A stretch of DNA of 64,000 nucleotides. Origin: Sphingomonas hengshuiensis. Its GTDB lineage: Bacteria; Pseudomonadota; Alphaproteobacteria; Sphingomonadales; Sphingomonadaceae. Below, in pieces: positions 45,976 to 55,759 of this stretch; within the stretch, counting starts at the first letter, position 1; every line of letters begins with the position of its first letter. The stretch spans positions 1,364,001 to 1,428,000 of the forward strand of contig NZ_CP010836.1 in assembly GCF_000935025.1 (NCBI RefSeq). Reading direction: 5' to 3'. Both the position numbers and the translations under genes were made by a program. The notes beneath the pieces are model-generated. The model made no database searches. It was not told where the DNA came from and saw only the letters and a list, made by a program, of their open reading frames with translations.

Positions 45976-47369
45976 TTGGAAGCCTTGGTTCTCGCGGCGA
46001 TCATCGTGGCGCTCGTCGTCGGGCTGTTGCTCGGCTGGCTGGCCGGGGGCCGTCCGGCTGCCCGCTACCGCGCCGAACGCGACGCGCGCGAGGCCGATTT
46101 CAAGGCGGCGATCACCGATCTCGCCGGCGCCGAACAGCGCGCCAGCGAAATCCCGCCGCTGCGCGAAGCCGTCGCGATCCTGCGCGACGAGCGCGACCGC
46201 GCCCGCATCGAACTGGCCGAGCTGAAGGCCAAGGCGGGGATGTTCGAGGAGCGGCTCGCCGAATTCGTGATGGCGCGCGAGATGATGGCCGGGCAGTTCC
46301 GCGAAGTCGCGACGACGATGCTCGGCGAGACGCAAAAGGCGTTCCTCGAACGTGCCGAGGCCCGGTTCAACCAGGCGGGCGAGAAGAATGAGGAGAAGCT
46401 CAAGGCGCTGCTCCAGCCGATCGATTCGACGCTCAAACGCTATGAGGAAGGGCTCCAGCGCGTCGAGAAGGACCGCAACGACAGCTATGGCGCGCTCAAG
46501 GAGGCGATCACTGCGGTCCAGGCCGGGCTGGGCGAGACCCGCACCGAAACCGCCAAGCTGGTCAACGCGCTGCGCGCCGCGCCCAAGACGCGCGGCCGCT
46601 GGGGCGAGCAGCAATTCCGCAACCTGATCGAGATTGCGGGCCTGTCGGGCCATGTCGATTTCGCCGCCGAAGTTTCGGTCGCGACCGAGGATGGCGCGCT
46701 GCGTCCCGATTTCATCATCCGCCTGCCGGGCGACCAGCAGCTTATCGTCGACGTCAAATGCGTGCTCGATGGCTATCTCCAGGCGGCGGAGGCGACGTCG
46801 CCCGAGGAGCGCCAGGCGGCGTTGGTCTCGCATGCCCGCGCGGTCCGCACCCATGCCGATGCGCTCTCGCGAAAGGCCTATTGGGCGCAGTTCGAAAAGG
46901 CGCCCGATTTCGTCATCATGTACATTCCGGGCGACAATTTCCTGTCGAGCGCGCTCGAAGTCGACATGGAGCTGTGGGAGCGCGCCGCGCGCAATCGCGT
47001 GATCATCGTCGGCCCTCGGGCTTCCTGCCGCTCGCGCGGACGGTCGCATCGATGTGGCGCCAGCAGAAGCTGACCGAGGATGCACAGGAAGTCGGCAAGC
47101 TCGGCAAGGAAATGTTCGAACGCCTCGCCACCGCCGCGACGCATCTCAAGCGGGTAGGGGGCGGCCTCAACAGCGCAGTCGAGAATTACAACAAGTTCGT
47201 CGCGAGCTTCGAGGGCCGCGTGATGGTCTCCGCCCGCCGGTTCCAGGCGCTCAACATCGATACCGGCAACGCGACGCTCGACAGCATCGAGAGCGTCGAC
47301 GTGGTGGCGCGCGCGACCAGCGCGGAACTGCTCCCGGCGCCTGAGGCGGCGGAGGAAAACGCCGGCTAG
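45976..47369 (+). pseudogene. rmuC: DNA recombination protein RmuC, frameshifted
   Basis: N-terminal membrane helix (LVLAAIIVALVVGLLLGWLA), a long coiled coil, then the RmuC nuclease-like core (LRAAPKTRGRWGEQQFRNLI, LIVDVKCVLDGYLQA, VIMYIPGDNFLSSALEVD). After NRVIIVG at about 47010 the frame leaves the family sequence and stops at 47073. The next frame continues it at once (SGFLPLARTVASMWRQQKLT, then FEGRVMVSARRFQAL) to 47369. One base missing in GGCCCTCGGG (47011-47020; GGCCCCTCGGG expected) explains this. A sequencing error cannot be excluded. Confidence 0.88.
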
Positions 47370-47384
47370 GCGCGTCCGGCTCGC

Positions 47385-47885
47385 TTATCCGGGCGGCGTT
47401 TGAAAGCTTGCTCCGATCGGCTCCGAACGCCCCGCCTGCCGTGCGGCGATCCAGCGTTTGAGTTCGACGACGTGGCCGTTCTCCTCGTCGACGAACTCGC
47501 GCGCGAACGCCCGGATTTCCGGGTCGGTCGTCGTCTCGAGTATCCCCGAATAATAAGCGAGCCCCGCCATCTCGGCGGCAAGCGCGGTGTCCAGCGCCTC
47601 CTCGGGCCCGATCAGCGGGTCCGCGGCCCAGATCGCCGCCGATTCGGGGCTCTCATTGTCCGGCCACTCGAATTCATGCGGCGCCAGGTCGGGAATCTTG
47701 CGATACCCCGACCGTTCGCGCGCATCCGCGAGATGGAGCCGCGAATAATCCGCCAGCTGGCGGAACAGCTTCGCCACGCCCAGATTGCCGCTCGTCTTCA
47801 TCGCATCGGCCAGCTGGTCGAATCGATCGGCCGCCTCGCGCTCGAGCCGGATCGCATGCGCCAGGAATTCTTCTACCGTTTCCAT
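47385..47885 (-). CDS. Ferritin-like / rubrerythrin-like domain protein
   Basis: 166-aa four-helix-bundle protein. Candidate di-metal ligands: Glu15/Glu17 (IRLEREAADRF), His51 (YSRLHLAD), Glu105 (AAEMAGLAYY) and Glu135/His138 (DEENGHVVEL). The first ExxH is changed to SxxH (Ser48). It resembles the C-terminal half of the upstream fusion protein, including SRLHLA and a WPD motif (EWPD here, VWPD there), so the two look like tandem paralogues. AAGGGGA precedes the ATG; the gap to the fusion gene is 28 bases, so it is probably cotranscribed from the sigma-54 promoter. Confidence 0.8.
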   Translation of the reverse strand: METVEEFLAHAIRLEREAADRFDQLADAMKTSGNLGVAKLFRQLADYSRLHLADARERSGYRKIPDLAPHEFEWPDNESPESAAIWAADPLIGPEEALDTALAAEMAGLAYYSGILETTTDPEIRAFAREFVDEENGHVVELKRWIAARQAGRSEPIGASFQTPPG

Positions 47886-47913
47886 CGCGTTCCCCTTGGC
47901 GGTTGGCTCGGGA

Positions 47914-48840
47914 TCAGCTCGCGGATGCGGGCTCGGGCTCCGGATGGTTGGCCGCCCATTCCTCGCGCGTGATCCACGCCTCCAGGACCTTCACATGCTC
48001 GGCCTCTTCGCGGACGAACAGCTTGGCCATCGCGATGATGTCCTCGTCCTGGCTCTTGGCCGCGACCGAGAGATAGAATTCATAGCCGCGCCGCTCGCCC
48101 TGGAGCGCGGCCCGCAAGCCGTCGAGCCGGGTGAGCGCCGGGTCGCCCGCGAGCAGCGAGGTGCGCTCGGGCGTGGCGTGATCGGGCCAGACATAATCGG
48201 GCGGCACCACGACATCATGGTCGAGCGTGCCCGCGCGCGCCTGCGCCTCGGCGAGGTGGAGCCGCGAGAAGCCCGCGAGCTGGCGGAACAGCGCGGCTAC
48301 CTCGCTGTTGCCGCATGCTGCCATCTGGTCGGCGAGCCCGTCGAAATGGAGCGCGGCGTCTTCCTCGACCTTAACTGCATAGCCCAGGAATTCGGACAGC
48401 GAGCCGATCTCGATTCCGCCGGTGAAGCGCTTGGCGGCATGGCTGATATGCGGGGTCTGCACGGGCAGCGTCTCGTCGCCTTCGAACGTCACCAATATGT
48501 CCTCGTTGCGCACGAAGCATTGGCAGGCGAGCCGGTGGCGGGGCGGCATGTCGTTGACCTCGGCGTTGACGATCTCCTCCTTGGTGATCTTGCCGAGCTG
48601 TTTGAGCATTTCCTTTTCCTTTTCGGTCAAGGCGATGCCATATTTGCCATAGGTGGTGGTCGGGTTGAGGTGGGTGACTTCGACCAGGCACGACCCGCAT
48701 TCGCCGTCCTGGCAATCGAACGGGATCGGGATCTTGTGCTGCTTGGCCACCGCGAGAACGGTGCCGCGGTCGCCCGCGATGGCATAGACGGTCACGTCCT
48801 TGCCCATGCGCGGCGACGAAAAGGTTACGTTGGCCATCAT
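47914..48840 (-). CDS. Fusion of 2Fe-2S ferredoxin and ferritin-like domain
   Basis: 308 aa. Residues 1-125 are a 2Fe-2S ferredoxin with Cys43, Cys48 and Cys51 (DCQDGECGSCLVEV, Cx4CxxC) and a fourth ligand at Cys106 (or 108) in LACQCF. Residues about 148-290 are a rubrerythrin/ferritin-like bundle with Glu159/160, His195, Glu249 and Glu279/His282 (EEAEH); the first ExxH is SxxH, as in the paralogue next door. A ferredoxin could feed electrons to a di-iron site, as rubredoxin does in rubrerythrin; peroxide reduction is inference. GGGAG precedes the double ATG at 48840. Confidence 0.85.
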   Translation of the reverse strand: MMANVTFSSPRMGKDVTVYAIAGDRGTVLAVAKQHKIPIPFDCQDGECGSCLVEVTHLNPTTTYGKYGIALTEKEKEMLKQLGKITKEEIVNAEVNDMPPRHRLACQCFVRNEDILVTFEGDETLPVQTPHISHAAKRFTGGIEIGSLSEFLGYAVKVEEDAALHFDGLADQMAACGNSEVAALFRQLAGFSRLHLAEAQARAGTLDHDVVVPPDYVWPDHATPERTSLLAGDPALTRLDGLRAALQGERRGYEFYLSVAAKSQDEDIIAMAKLFVREEAEHVKVLEAWITREEWAANHPEPEPASAS

Positions 48841-48887
48841 GTTCTCCCGGTCTTTCGCCCGACGCTGGTCGGCTCGCGCACCGGTTA

Positions 48888-48903
48888 AGCAAATTTCGTG
48901 CCA
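48888..48903 (-). promoter_or_regulatory. Sigma-54 (RpoN) promoter of the ferredoxin-ferritin operon
   Basis: Minus strand TGGCACGAAATTTGCT (48903-48888): exact match to TGGCAC-N5-TTGCW, with GG and GC ten bases apart as needed for -24/-12. The predicted start of transcription is near 48877, about 37 bases before the ATG. A direct repeat TGTCGC-N7-TGTCGC (49005-48987) lies about 110-130 bases upstream of that start, where an enhancer-binding activator would sit. Confidence 0.8.
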
Positions 48904-49223
48904 TGCGCTGATGTGGGGGCGGGGCCCATGCGGCGCCCCCGATATCGCGGTAAAAGTGTCGGCTTTCCGCCACGCAGGAACGGTTTGCGACACGGCGCCG
49001 CGACATTCGCAGCCGCCTGTCCAAAAGGGGCTGGCAATGTAGGATTTCGCGTGCAACGCTCATCGCCGCTCTTTGAAATCGCCGGATTCGCCCACCCCCG
49101 CGTCGCCCCGCCCCGGCGATGCGGAGCACGCTTCAGAAGCCTAAACTTCGCCCCGGTGAAACGGCCCAGCGTTGCCGTGCCGGTCACCCTCCAGAACCCT
49201 AAACTTCGTAAACTTAGCCGGGG
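48904..49223. other. Gene-free region upstream of the sigma-54 promoter
   Basis: 320 bases without a convincing gene or tRNA. Besides the TGTCGC repeats it holds CTAAACTTCG twice (49141-49150 and 49199-49208, both plus strand), of unknown meaning. Confidence 0.5.
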
Positions 49224-50024
49224 TCAGCCGCCGTGCTGCCCCAGCACCTGATAGGCCATCACCGCCGTCGCGACGGCGGCGTTCAGGCTGTCGGCCTTGC
49301 CCAGCATCGGGATTTTGACCAGCAGGTCGCACTCGGCGGCCATGAAATCGGGCATGCCCTGTGCCTCGTTGCCCGTCAGCAGGAAGGTCGGCGCGGCATA
49401 GGCCGGCGCGCGATAGTCATGCTCGGTATCGAGGCTCAGCCCGACAAGCTGCCCCGGCCCGGCGCGCAGCCAAATGCGGAACGCGTCCCAGCTCGCCTGC
49501 GCCACCGGCACGGTGAACAGCGCCCCCATGCTGGCGCGGACGGCTTCGACCGAGAAGGGGTCGACATGCTCGTCGAGCAGGATCAGCCCGCCGGCGCCCA
49601 CGGCATCGCCGGTGCGCAGGATCGTGCCGAGGTTGCCGGGATCGCGCAGCCGCTCGGCGACCAGCCAGATCGATGCGCTGCTGCGGTCGAGATCGCTCAG
49701 CGCGACGCCGAACTCGGGATAGACGCCGACGACCGCGCCGGGATTGTCCTTTCCGGAGAGCTTGGAGAGGATGTCGGCATTGGTCTCGACGGCCTCGCCG
49801 CCCGCCGCCTCGGTCGCCTCGACCAGCGCCTGGACCAGCGGGTGATTGCCGCTGTCGCCCGCGAAGAACAGATACTGGGGCAACCGCCCGGCCTCGCGCG
49901 CCTCGGTCAGGATGCGCAGCCCTTCGGCAAGGAACAGCCCTTCGTCCTTGCGGTGGCGCTTGTCGCGGAGCAGGCGGACGCGCTTGATCAGCGGGTTGGA
50001 AAAGGCGGTTATCTGGCGGGGCAT
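49224..50024 (-). CDS. SPOUT-class RNA 2'-O-methyltransferase (TrmH family)
   Basis: 266-aa knotted methyltransferase for rRNA or tRNA. The N-terminal substrate-binding domain includes NPLIKRVRLLRDKRHRKDEG. The SPOUT motifs are RLRDPGNLGTILRTGDAVGA (motif 1, Asn/Arg), LLTGNEAQGMP (motif 2) and IPMLGKADSLNAAVATAVMA (motif 3). The target nucleotide is unknown. Confidence 0.92.
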   Translation of the reverse strand: MPRQITAFSNPLIKRVRLLRDKRHRKDEGLFLAEGLRILTEAREAGRLPQYLFFAGDSGNHPLVQALVEATEAAGGEAVETNADILSKLSGKDNPGAVVGVYPEFGVALSDLDRSSASIWLVAERLRDPGNLGTILRTGDAVGAGGLILLDEHVDPFSVEAVRASMGALFTVPVAQASWDAFRIWLRAGPGQLVGLSLDTEHDYRAPAYAAPTFLLTGNEAQGMPDFMAAECDLLVKIPMLGKADSLNAAVATAVMAYQVLGQHGG

Positions 50025-50067
50025 CGCCCGCTGATAGCCAGATCGGGCCGGCGGCGAAAGTGCCGCG

Positions 50068-50340
50068 CTATTCTTCGCCGAACCGTGCCTCGACCAGCTC
50101 GGCCAGCGCCTGCACCGCGCCGTCGGCGCCGTCGCCCTCGGCGCTGATCGTGATGCTGTCGCCCTTGGCGGCGCCGAGCATCATCAGGTCGAGGATCGAC
50201 GTGCCCGATGCGCTCGACCCGTCCTTCTCGACGGTCAACTCGCAATTCTGGCTGCTGGCGAGCGTGACGAACGCCATGCTGGCACGGGCATGGAGGCCGC
50301 GACGGTTGAGGATGGTGACGGTACGCACACTCTTGGTCAT
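50068..50340 (-). CDS. HPr-family phosphocarrier protein (nitrogen-type PTS)
   Basis: 90 aa. The phosphorylated His17 is in NRRGLHARAS and the regulatory Ser48 is in GTSILDLMMLGAAKG. It would pass phosphate from EI-Ntr to the EIIA next door. The ATG overlaps the EIIA stop (ATGA). No HPr kinase gene is present in this cluster. Confidence 0.94.
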   Translation of the reverse strand: MTKSVRTVTILNRRGLHARASMAFVTLASSQNCELTVEKDGSSASGTSILDLMMLGAAKGDSITISAEGDGADGAVQALAELVEARFGEE

Positions 50341-50744
50341 GCCGCTGCCTCGCCCAGCACCTCGGATGCGATGGTGATGTATTTGCGGCCGGCGTCGCGG
50401 GCGGCGGCGACGGCTTCGGTGACCTTCATCGTCTTGCGCGCGCTGCCCAGCCGGATCAGCATCGGCAGGTTGATGCCCGCGATCACTTCGATCCGCCCGG
50501 CCTCCATCAGCGAAATGGCGAGGTTGGACGGCGTGCCGCCGAACAGGTCGCTCAGCACGATCACGCCCACGCCGTCATCGACTCGGGCGATCGCGGCGGC
50601 GATGTCGGCGCGGCGGCTCTCCATGTCGTCGTCGGGGCCGATGCAGATCGGCTCGATCCGCTCCTGCTTCCCCACGACATGCTCCATCGCGACCACGAAT
50701 TCCTCGGCAAGCCGACCGTGCGTCACGAGTACCAAACCGATCAT
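50337..50744 (-). CDS. manX: PTS EIIA component, mannose family
   Basis: 135 aa. The phosphorylation site is His9 in LVLVTHGRLAEEF; VLSDLFGGTPSNLA is the second family motif. In alphaproteobacteria this EIIA has no sugar permease and is regulatory. One base separates it from the rapZ stop. Confidence 0.9.
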   Translation of the reverse strand: MIGLVLVTHGRLAEEFVVAMEHVVGKQERIEPICIGPDDDMESRRADIAAAIARVDDGVGVIVLSDLFGGTPSNLAISLMEAGRIEVIAGINLPMLIRLGSARKTMKVTEAVAAARDAGRKYITIASEVLGEAAA

Positions 50745-50745
50745 T

Positions 50746-51684
50746 TCAAACTCCGCCCCTTCTTGTGGTCACCGGCGTCCCCTCCAGCGAGTCCTGCGGC
50801 GCGGTCTTCAAATCGCGGTGCAGCACCGTGGGCGAAAATCCCTCTTCGCGCAACCTGCGGGACATACGCTCCGCAACATGCACCGACCGGTGCCGCCCCC
50901 CGGTGCATCCAAAGGCGACCGTGACATAGGCTTTGCCCTCCGCCTGATAGCGCGGCAGCAGGAGGAGCAGCAGTGCCTCGATCTGCGCCATCGCCGCCGG
51001 ATAGGCCGAGTCCGCCGCGACATAGGCGGCGACGTCGGGGTCCTGGCCGGTCCCGGGGCGCAGCGACTCGTCCCAATGCGGGTTGCGGAGGAACCGCATG
51101 TCGAACACGAGGTCGGCGTCGCGCGGCAGCCCGCGGGAATAGCCGAAGGACAGGATCGTCAGCACCGCGGCGCGCGGCGTCTCGCCGGCAAAGGTCGCGC
51201 GGATCTGCTGCTGGAGGTCGTTGGCGGAGAGCGTGGTGGTGTCGATCAGCCGGTTCGACCAGCGCCGCAGCGGGTTGAGCAATTCACGCTCGCGGGCAAT
51301 GCCGTCCGCCGCCGGGCGGTCCTGTTCGAGCGGGTGCCGCCGCCGCGTCTCGGCATAGCGCCGCTGCAACTCGGCGCCCGAGCATTCGAGGAACAGCGTG
51401 CCGATATCGTGGCGATAATCCTCGCGCAGCTTCTTGATCCGCCGGACGATGCTCTCGGCGTCGAAGCCGCGGGTCTGGGTGCCGATGCCCAGCGCCAGCG
51501 GGCGGTCGCTGTCGCTGTCGTCGCCTTCGCCGGGATCGGTATCGAGCAGGCGGTTGAGCAGGATCAGCGGCAGATTGTCGACGACTTCCCAGCCCAGATC
51601 TTCCAGCGTGCGGAGCACGGTCGATTTGCCCGCCCCGGACATGCCGGTGACGAGCAGGATGTTCTTGGGCTTGCGACCGCTCAT
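50746..51684 (-). CDS. rapZ: RNase adapter protein / nucleotide-binding protein RapZ
   Basis: 312 aa. Walker A is GMSGAGKST (residues 14-22); FGYSRGLPRDADLVFDMRFL and FGCTGGRHRSVHVAERM are typical of the family. In E. coli it guides RNase E to the GlmZ RNA; in this group its role is less clear. ATG 51684 overlaps the chvG stop (ATGA), leaving no space for the hprK gene that often sits here. Confidence 0.95.
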   Translation of the reverse strand: MSGRKPKNILLVTGMSGAGKSTVLRTLEDLGWEVVDNLPLILLNRLLDTDPGEGDDSDSDRPLALGIGTQTRGFDAESIVRRIKKLREDYRHDIGTLFLECSGAELQRRYAETRRRHPLEQDRPAADGIARERELLNPLRRWSNRLIDTTTLSANDLQQQIRATFAGETPRAAVLTILSFGYSRGLPRDADLVFDMRFLRNPHWDESLRPGTGQDPDVAAYVAADSAYPAAMAQIEALLLLLLPRYQAEGKAYVTVAFGCTGGRHRSVHVAERMSRRLREEGFSPTVLHRDLKTAPQDSLEGTPVTTRRGGV

Positions 51685-53258
51685 CGATCGCGTCCCGGCA
51701 CCGGCAATTGCACCACGAACCGCGCTCCGCTCAACCGATCCTCCCGCGATTCCACTGAAATCATGCCCTGATGGCCTTCGACGATGGTGCGGGCGATGGC
51801 AAGGCCCAGCCCCGAATGCTGGCCGAACGCCTCGCTTTGCGGGCGCACCGAGTGGAAGCGGCGGAAGATCGCCTCGCGCGCTTCCTCGGGTACGCCGGGG
51901 CCTTCGTCCTCGACCCGGACGGTCAGCGTCTCGCCGTCGCTGGTCGCCGACAGACTGATCAACCCGCCCTCCGGCGAGAAGGAGGTCGCGTTCTCGATGA
52001 GATTTTCGAACACGCGCTCGAGCCGCGCGCCTTCGCCGAGCACGGTCAGGTCGGCGCCGGGCGCGCGATCGAACACCAGCCGGATGCCATTGGGCAGCCC
52101 GCGCTCGCCGCGCTGGTCGAGCAGCGCCTGAAGCATCGCGCCGATGTCGACGCGCTCGAACGTCGCCCGGCTGAGCTGGGCATCCAGCCGCGAGGCGTCG
52201 GAAATGTCGCTGATCAGCCGGTCGAGCCGCAGCACGTCGTCGCGAACGATCGCCAGCAGCCGCTCCTGCAATTCGGGGTCCTTGACCCGCGACAGCCCCT
52301 CGACGGCGGAGCGGAGCGAGGCGAGGGGGTTTTTGAGCTCGTGCGTCAGGTCTGCGGCAAAGGTTTCGGTCGCGTCGATCCGCGCCCGCAGCGCCTGGCT
52401 CATGTCGGACAGTGCGCGGGCGAGCAGCCCGATCTCGTCGTTGCGCTCGGGCAGCCGCGGCACCACGACTTCGCGGGCCCGCCCCAGCCGGACCCGCACC
52501 GCCGCCCGCGCCAGCCGCCGCAACGGCCGCACGATGGTCCGCGCGAGGAACAGCGACAACAGCACCGACACGAGCGAAACGACCGCCAGCACCAGTCCTA
52601 GCCGGTACCGTTCGATGCGCACCGTCTGGGTGATGTCGCGGGCATTGACCGTGGTCATCACGACGCCAAGCTGGGTGATCGGTGCGGCGGCGGTGATGAC
52701 GGGGGTGCGGTCCGGCGCGCGCCATACCGTTGCCGGCGTGCCGTGGCTGGTCCGCGCGGCGAGCACGTCGGGCCATTCGAGGCCGCGATCGCCGGGGTGC
52801 TCGCGATACAGCGGGGTGCGGTCGGCGCCGGCGACGGTGTCGATCACGCCGTCCAGGAACCGTGCGATTTCCTGGCCTATCGGGTCCTTGTCCGGGTCCC
52901 GCAGGATCATGTTCCGCAGCCCCAGGTCACGGCTGTCGGCAATCAGCCTGCCGTCCTCGTCGTACAGCCGGATGCGCGTGCCGGTGTCGCGTGCCAGGCT
53001 GAGCAACAGCAGATCGCGGCGCTCGGCAGTGGCCGATGCCAGCGCCTGCGCGACCAGCCGCACCTCGCGCGCCGATTGCGCCACGCGGCTGTCGACGATC
53101 CGGCTGCGGTATGAATCGAGATACGAGAAGCCGCCACCCAACAGCGCCAGCGCGAAGATGTTGACCGCCAATATCCGTGGCGTCAGGCTGACGCGGTTGG
53201 ACCATTTGAGCGCGAGGTCGCGCTCGCTATTCGTCCGAGAAACGATATCCGGCGCCAT
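51681..53258 (-). CDS. chvG: Sensor histidine kinase ChvG
   Basis: 525-aa envelope/acid-stress sensor. Two membrane helices ([18 protein letters not shown] and [20 protein letters not shown]) flank a periplasmic domain. HAMP follows ([18 protein letters not shown]), then the H-box [18 protein letters not shown] and the ATPase boxes ([36 protein letters not shown]). The ATG at 53258 lies inside the chvI coding end; in-frame ATG 53276 is also possible. Confidence 0.94.
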   Translation of the reverse strand: MAPDIVSRTNSERDLALKWSNRVSLTPRILAVNIFALALLGGGFSYLDSYRSRIVDSRVAQSAREVRLVAQALASATAERRDLLLLSLARDTGTRIRLYDEDGRLIADSRDLGLRNMILRDPDKDPIGQEIARFLDGVIDTVAGADRTPLYREHPGDRGLEWPDVLAARTSHGTPATVWRAPDRTPVITAAAPITQLGVVMTTVNARDITQTVRIERYRLGLVLAVVSLVSVLLSLFLARTIVRPLRRLARAAVRVRLGRAREVVVPRLPERNDEIGLLARALSDMSQALRARIDATETFAADLTHELKNPLASLRSAVEGLSRVKDPELQERLLAIVRDDVLRLDRLISDISDASRLDAQLSRATFERVDIGAMLQALLDQRGERGLPNGIRLVFDRAPGADLTVLGEGARLERVFENLIENATSFSPEGGLISLSATSDGETLTVRVEDEGPGVPEEAREAIFRRFHSVRPQSEAFGQHSGLGLAIARTIVEGHQGMISVESREDRLSGARFVVQLPVPGRDR

Positions 53259-53934
53259 ACAGCGTTTCGATAGCATCGAAGTCCGGATCGACCTGACGGA
53301 ATTTGCGCCGCACCCGCTTGATATGGCTGTCGATCGTGCGGTCGTCGACGTAGATGTCGTCCTGGTACGCGGCGTCCATCAGCTGGTTTCGCGTCTTCAC
53401 GATGCCCGGTCGCTGCGCCAGCGTCTCGAGGATCAGGAATTCGGTGACCGTGAGCGTGACGTTCGTCCCGCCCCAGGTGACGCGGTGGCGCGCCGGGTCC
53501 ATCGTAAGCCGGCCGCGTTCCAGTATCTCGGCGGGCTCCTGCGCGCCTTCCTCGGTGCTCGGCTGTGCGGTTTCGGTTCGGCGCAGGATGGCGCGGATGC
53601 GAGCGATCAGCAGCCGCTGACTGAACGGCTTGGCGATATAATCGTCAGCGCCCATCGCCAGCCCGAGCGCCTCGTCGAGCTCGTCGTCCTTGCTCGTCAG
53701 GAAGATCACGGGGATCGCGCTTTTCTCGCGCAGTCGACGGAGCAGCTCGAGGCCGTCCATCTTGGGCATCTTGATGTCGAGCACCGCGAGGTCGGGTGGA
53801 TTGTCGACCAGCGCCTTGAGCGCGCTCTCGCCGTCCGAATAGACACGCGTGAGGAAGCCTTCGGTCTGAAGCGCGATCGAAACCGACGTCAGGATGTTGC
53901 GATCGTCATCGACCAGTGCGATCGTGGCGGTCAT
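53227..53934 (-). CDS. chvI: Response regulator ChvI
   Basis: 235-aa OmpR-type regulator. The receiver domain carries VDDDRN, the phospho-acceptor Asp in [13 protein letters not shown], Thr in [10 protein letters not shown] and Lys in ADDYIAKPF. The C-terminal winged helix ends [13 protein letters not shown] and YGAGYRF. It is phosphorylated by ChvG and, in related bacteria, governs envelope, acid and host-associated functions. It is divergent from pckA. Confidence 0.96.
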   Translation of the reverse strand: MTATIALVDDDRNILTSVSIALQTEGFLTRVYSDGESALKALVDNPPDLAVLDIKMPKMDGLELLRRLREKSAIPVIFLTSKDDELDEALGLAMGADDYIAKPFSQRLLIARIRAILRRTETAQPSTEEGAQEPAEILERGRLTMDPARHRVTWGGTNVTLTVTEFLILETLAQRPGIVKTRNQLMDAAYQDDIYVDDRTIDSHIKRVRRKFRQVDPDFDAIETLYGAGYRFSDE

Positions 53935-54091
53935 CCGGCGGATTGAACGTGGCGGAGAAGCATCACCGGGGCGCTTTAGAACAAAGTCGGGACGGGCTCA
54001 ATCGTTGACAACGTTTACCCAGATTGACGGAATCGGGTAGCGCCTCCAAGGCGGAAAGATCGATAAAAAACGGTCTTCCAAAGGGGGCCAT

Positions 54092-55717
54092 ATGGAGGGA
54101 TGTGCATTGGACACGCGAATACCGCGCAACGGGCTTGAGGCGCAAGGGATCGGCACCGACGCCGCGATTCACTGGAATCTGGGCACCGCGCCGCTGGTGG
54201 AACATGCCGTGCGCCGCGGCGAGGGTCGTCTCGCCAAGGATGGCCCCCTCGTCGTCACCACCGGCAAGCACACGGGGCGTTCGGCGCAGGACAAGTTCAT
54301 CGTCCGCGATGCCGAGACCGAAGGCAGCGTATGGTGGGGCAAGACCAACAGGGGGATGAGCCCGGCGCATTTCGCCGCGCTCAAGGCGGACTTCCTTGCC
54401 GCGCTGGGCGAGCGCGACACGCTGTTCGTACAGGACCTTTTCGGCGGGTCGCAGCCTGAACACCGCGTCCGGGTGCGCGTGATCAACGAGCTTGCCTGGC
54501 ATAGCCTGTTCATCCGCACGCTGCTGGTGCGGCCCGAGGAATCCGCGCTGGCGGATTTCGATCCCGAATATACGATCATCGACCTGCCCAGCTTCCGCGC
54601 CGATCCGGCGCGCCATGGCTGCCGCACCGAAACGGTGATTGCGGTGAACTTCACCGAGAAGCTGATCCTGATCGGCGGAACCGCCTATGCCGGCGAGATG
54701 AAGAAGAGCGTCTTCGGGCTGCTCAACTATCTGCTGCCGCTCGACGGCATCATGCCGATGCATTGTTCGGCCAATATCGGCCCGGATGGCGATACCGCGG
54801 TGTTCTTCGGCCTGTCGGGCACCGGCAAGACGACGCTCAGCGCCGATGCCAGCCGCACGCTGATCGGCGACGACGAGCATGGCTGGTCGGACACCGCCGT
54901 GTTCAATTTCGAAGGCGGTTGCTACGCCAAGATGATCAACCTCTCGGCCGATGCCGAGCCGGAGATATTCGCGACGACCAGGCGTTTCGGCACCGTGCTC
55001 GAAAACGTGGTGATGGACCCGGAGACGCGCGAACTCGATCTCGACGACAACAGCCTCGCGGAGAATAGCCGCGGGTCGTACCCGATCGATTTCATACCGA
55101 ACGCCAGCGCGCACAATCTCGGGCCGGTGCCGCGCAACGTCGTGATGCTGACTGCGGACGCTTACGGCGTGCTCCCGCCGATCGCCAAGCTGACCCCGGA
55201 ACAGGCGATGTACCACTTCCTCTCGGGCTATACCGCGCGCGTCGCGGGCACCGAGATCGGCGTGACCGAGCCGACCGCGACTTTCTCGACCTGTTTCGGC
55301 GCGCCGTTCATGCCGCGGCACCCGTCGGTCTACGGCAATCTGCTCAAGGAGCGGATCGCCAGGGGCGGTGTCGATTGCTGGCTCGTCAACACCGGCTGGA
55401 CCGGCGGCAAATACGGGGTCGGCAAGCGGATGCCGATCAAGGCGACTCGCGCACTGCTCAACGCCGCGCTCGACGGCAGCCTCAACGCCGCCGAGTTCCG
55501 CACCGATCCCTATTTCGGGTTCGAAGTGCCGGTGGCGGTGCCCGGCGTCGACAGCGCGATCCTCGACCCGCGCGAGACCTGGGCGGACAAGGCCGATTAT
55601 GACGCCACTGCTGCGCGCCTCGTCGACCAGTTCGTCGAGAATTTCGCCGAGTTCGCGGATCATGTCGACGAAGGCGTCCGCCAGGCGGCGCCCAACGCCT
55701 CCGCCGTCGCAGCCTGA
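54092..55717 (+). CDS. pckA: Phosphoenolpyruvate carboxykinase (ATP)
   Basis: 541-aa gluconeogenic enzyme turning oxaloacetate into PEP. Visible: [16 protein letters not shown], the metal-binding [20 protein letters not shown], kinase 1a [13 protein letters not shown] and kinase 2 IGDDEHGW. Cys/Arg region [10 protein letters not shown] also fits. AAGGGGG precedes ATG 54092. The pckA/chvI divergent arrangement is conserved across alphaproteobacteria. Confidence 0.97.
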   Translation: MEGCALDTRIPRNGLEAQGIGTDAAIHWNLGTAPLVEHAVRRGEGRLAKDGPLVVTTGKHTGRSAQDKFIVRDAETEGSVWWGKTNRGMSPAHFAALKADFLAALGERDTLFVQDLFGGSQPEHRVRVRVINELAWHSLFIRTLLVRPEESALADFDPEYTIIDLPSFRADPARHGCRTETVIAVNFTEKLILIGGTAYAGEMKKSVFGLLNYLLPLDGIMPMHCSANIGPDGDTAVFFGLSGTGKTTLSADASRTLIGDDEHGWSDTAVFNFEGGCYAKMINLSADAEPEIFATTRRFGTVLENVVMDPETRELDLDDNSLAENSRGSYPIDFIPNASAHNLGPVPRNVVMLTADAYGVLPPIAKLTPEQAMYHFLSGYTARVAGTEIGVTEPTATFSTCFGAPFMPRHPSVYGNLLKERIARGGVDCWLVNTGWTGGKYGVGKRMPIKATRALLNAALDGSLNAAEFRTDPYFGFEVPVAVPGVDSAILDPRETWADKADYDATAARLVDQFVENFAEFADHVDEGVRQAAPNASAVAA

Positions 55718-55759
55718 ACCAACCCGGTCATCGGTCGGGTAGACACTGGAGCCCGATCG

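Noticed and set aside
47005..47025. Programmed frameshifting in rmuC
   Set aside because: There is no slippery heptamer or downstream pseudoknot that I can draw, and RmuC is not known to need one. A simple base loss is more likely.
48904..49223. A tRNA or small RNA in the region upstream of the ferredoxin fusion
   Set aside because: I could not find a T-loop, an acceptor stem or a terminator.
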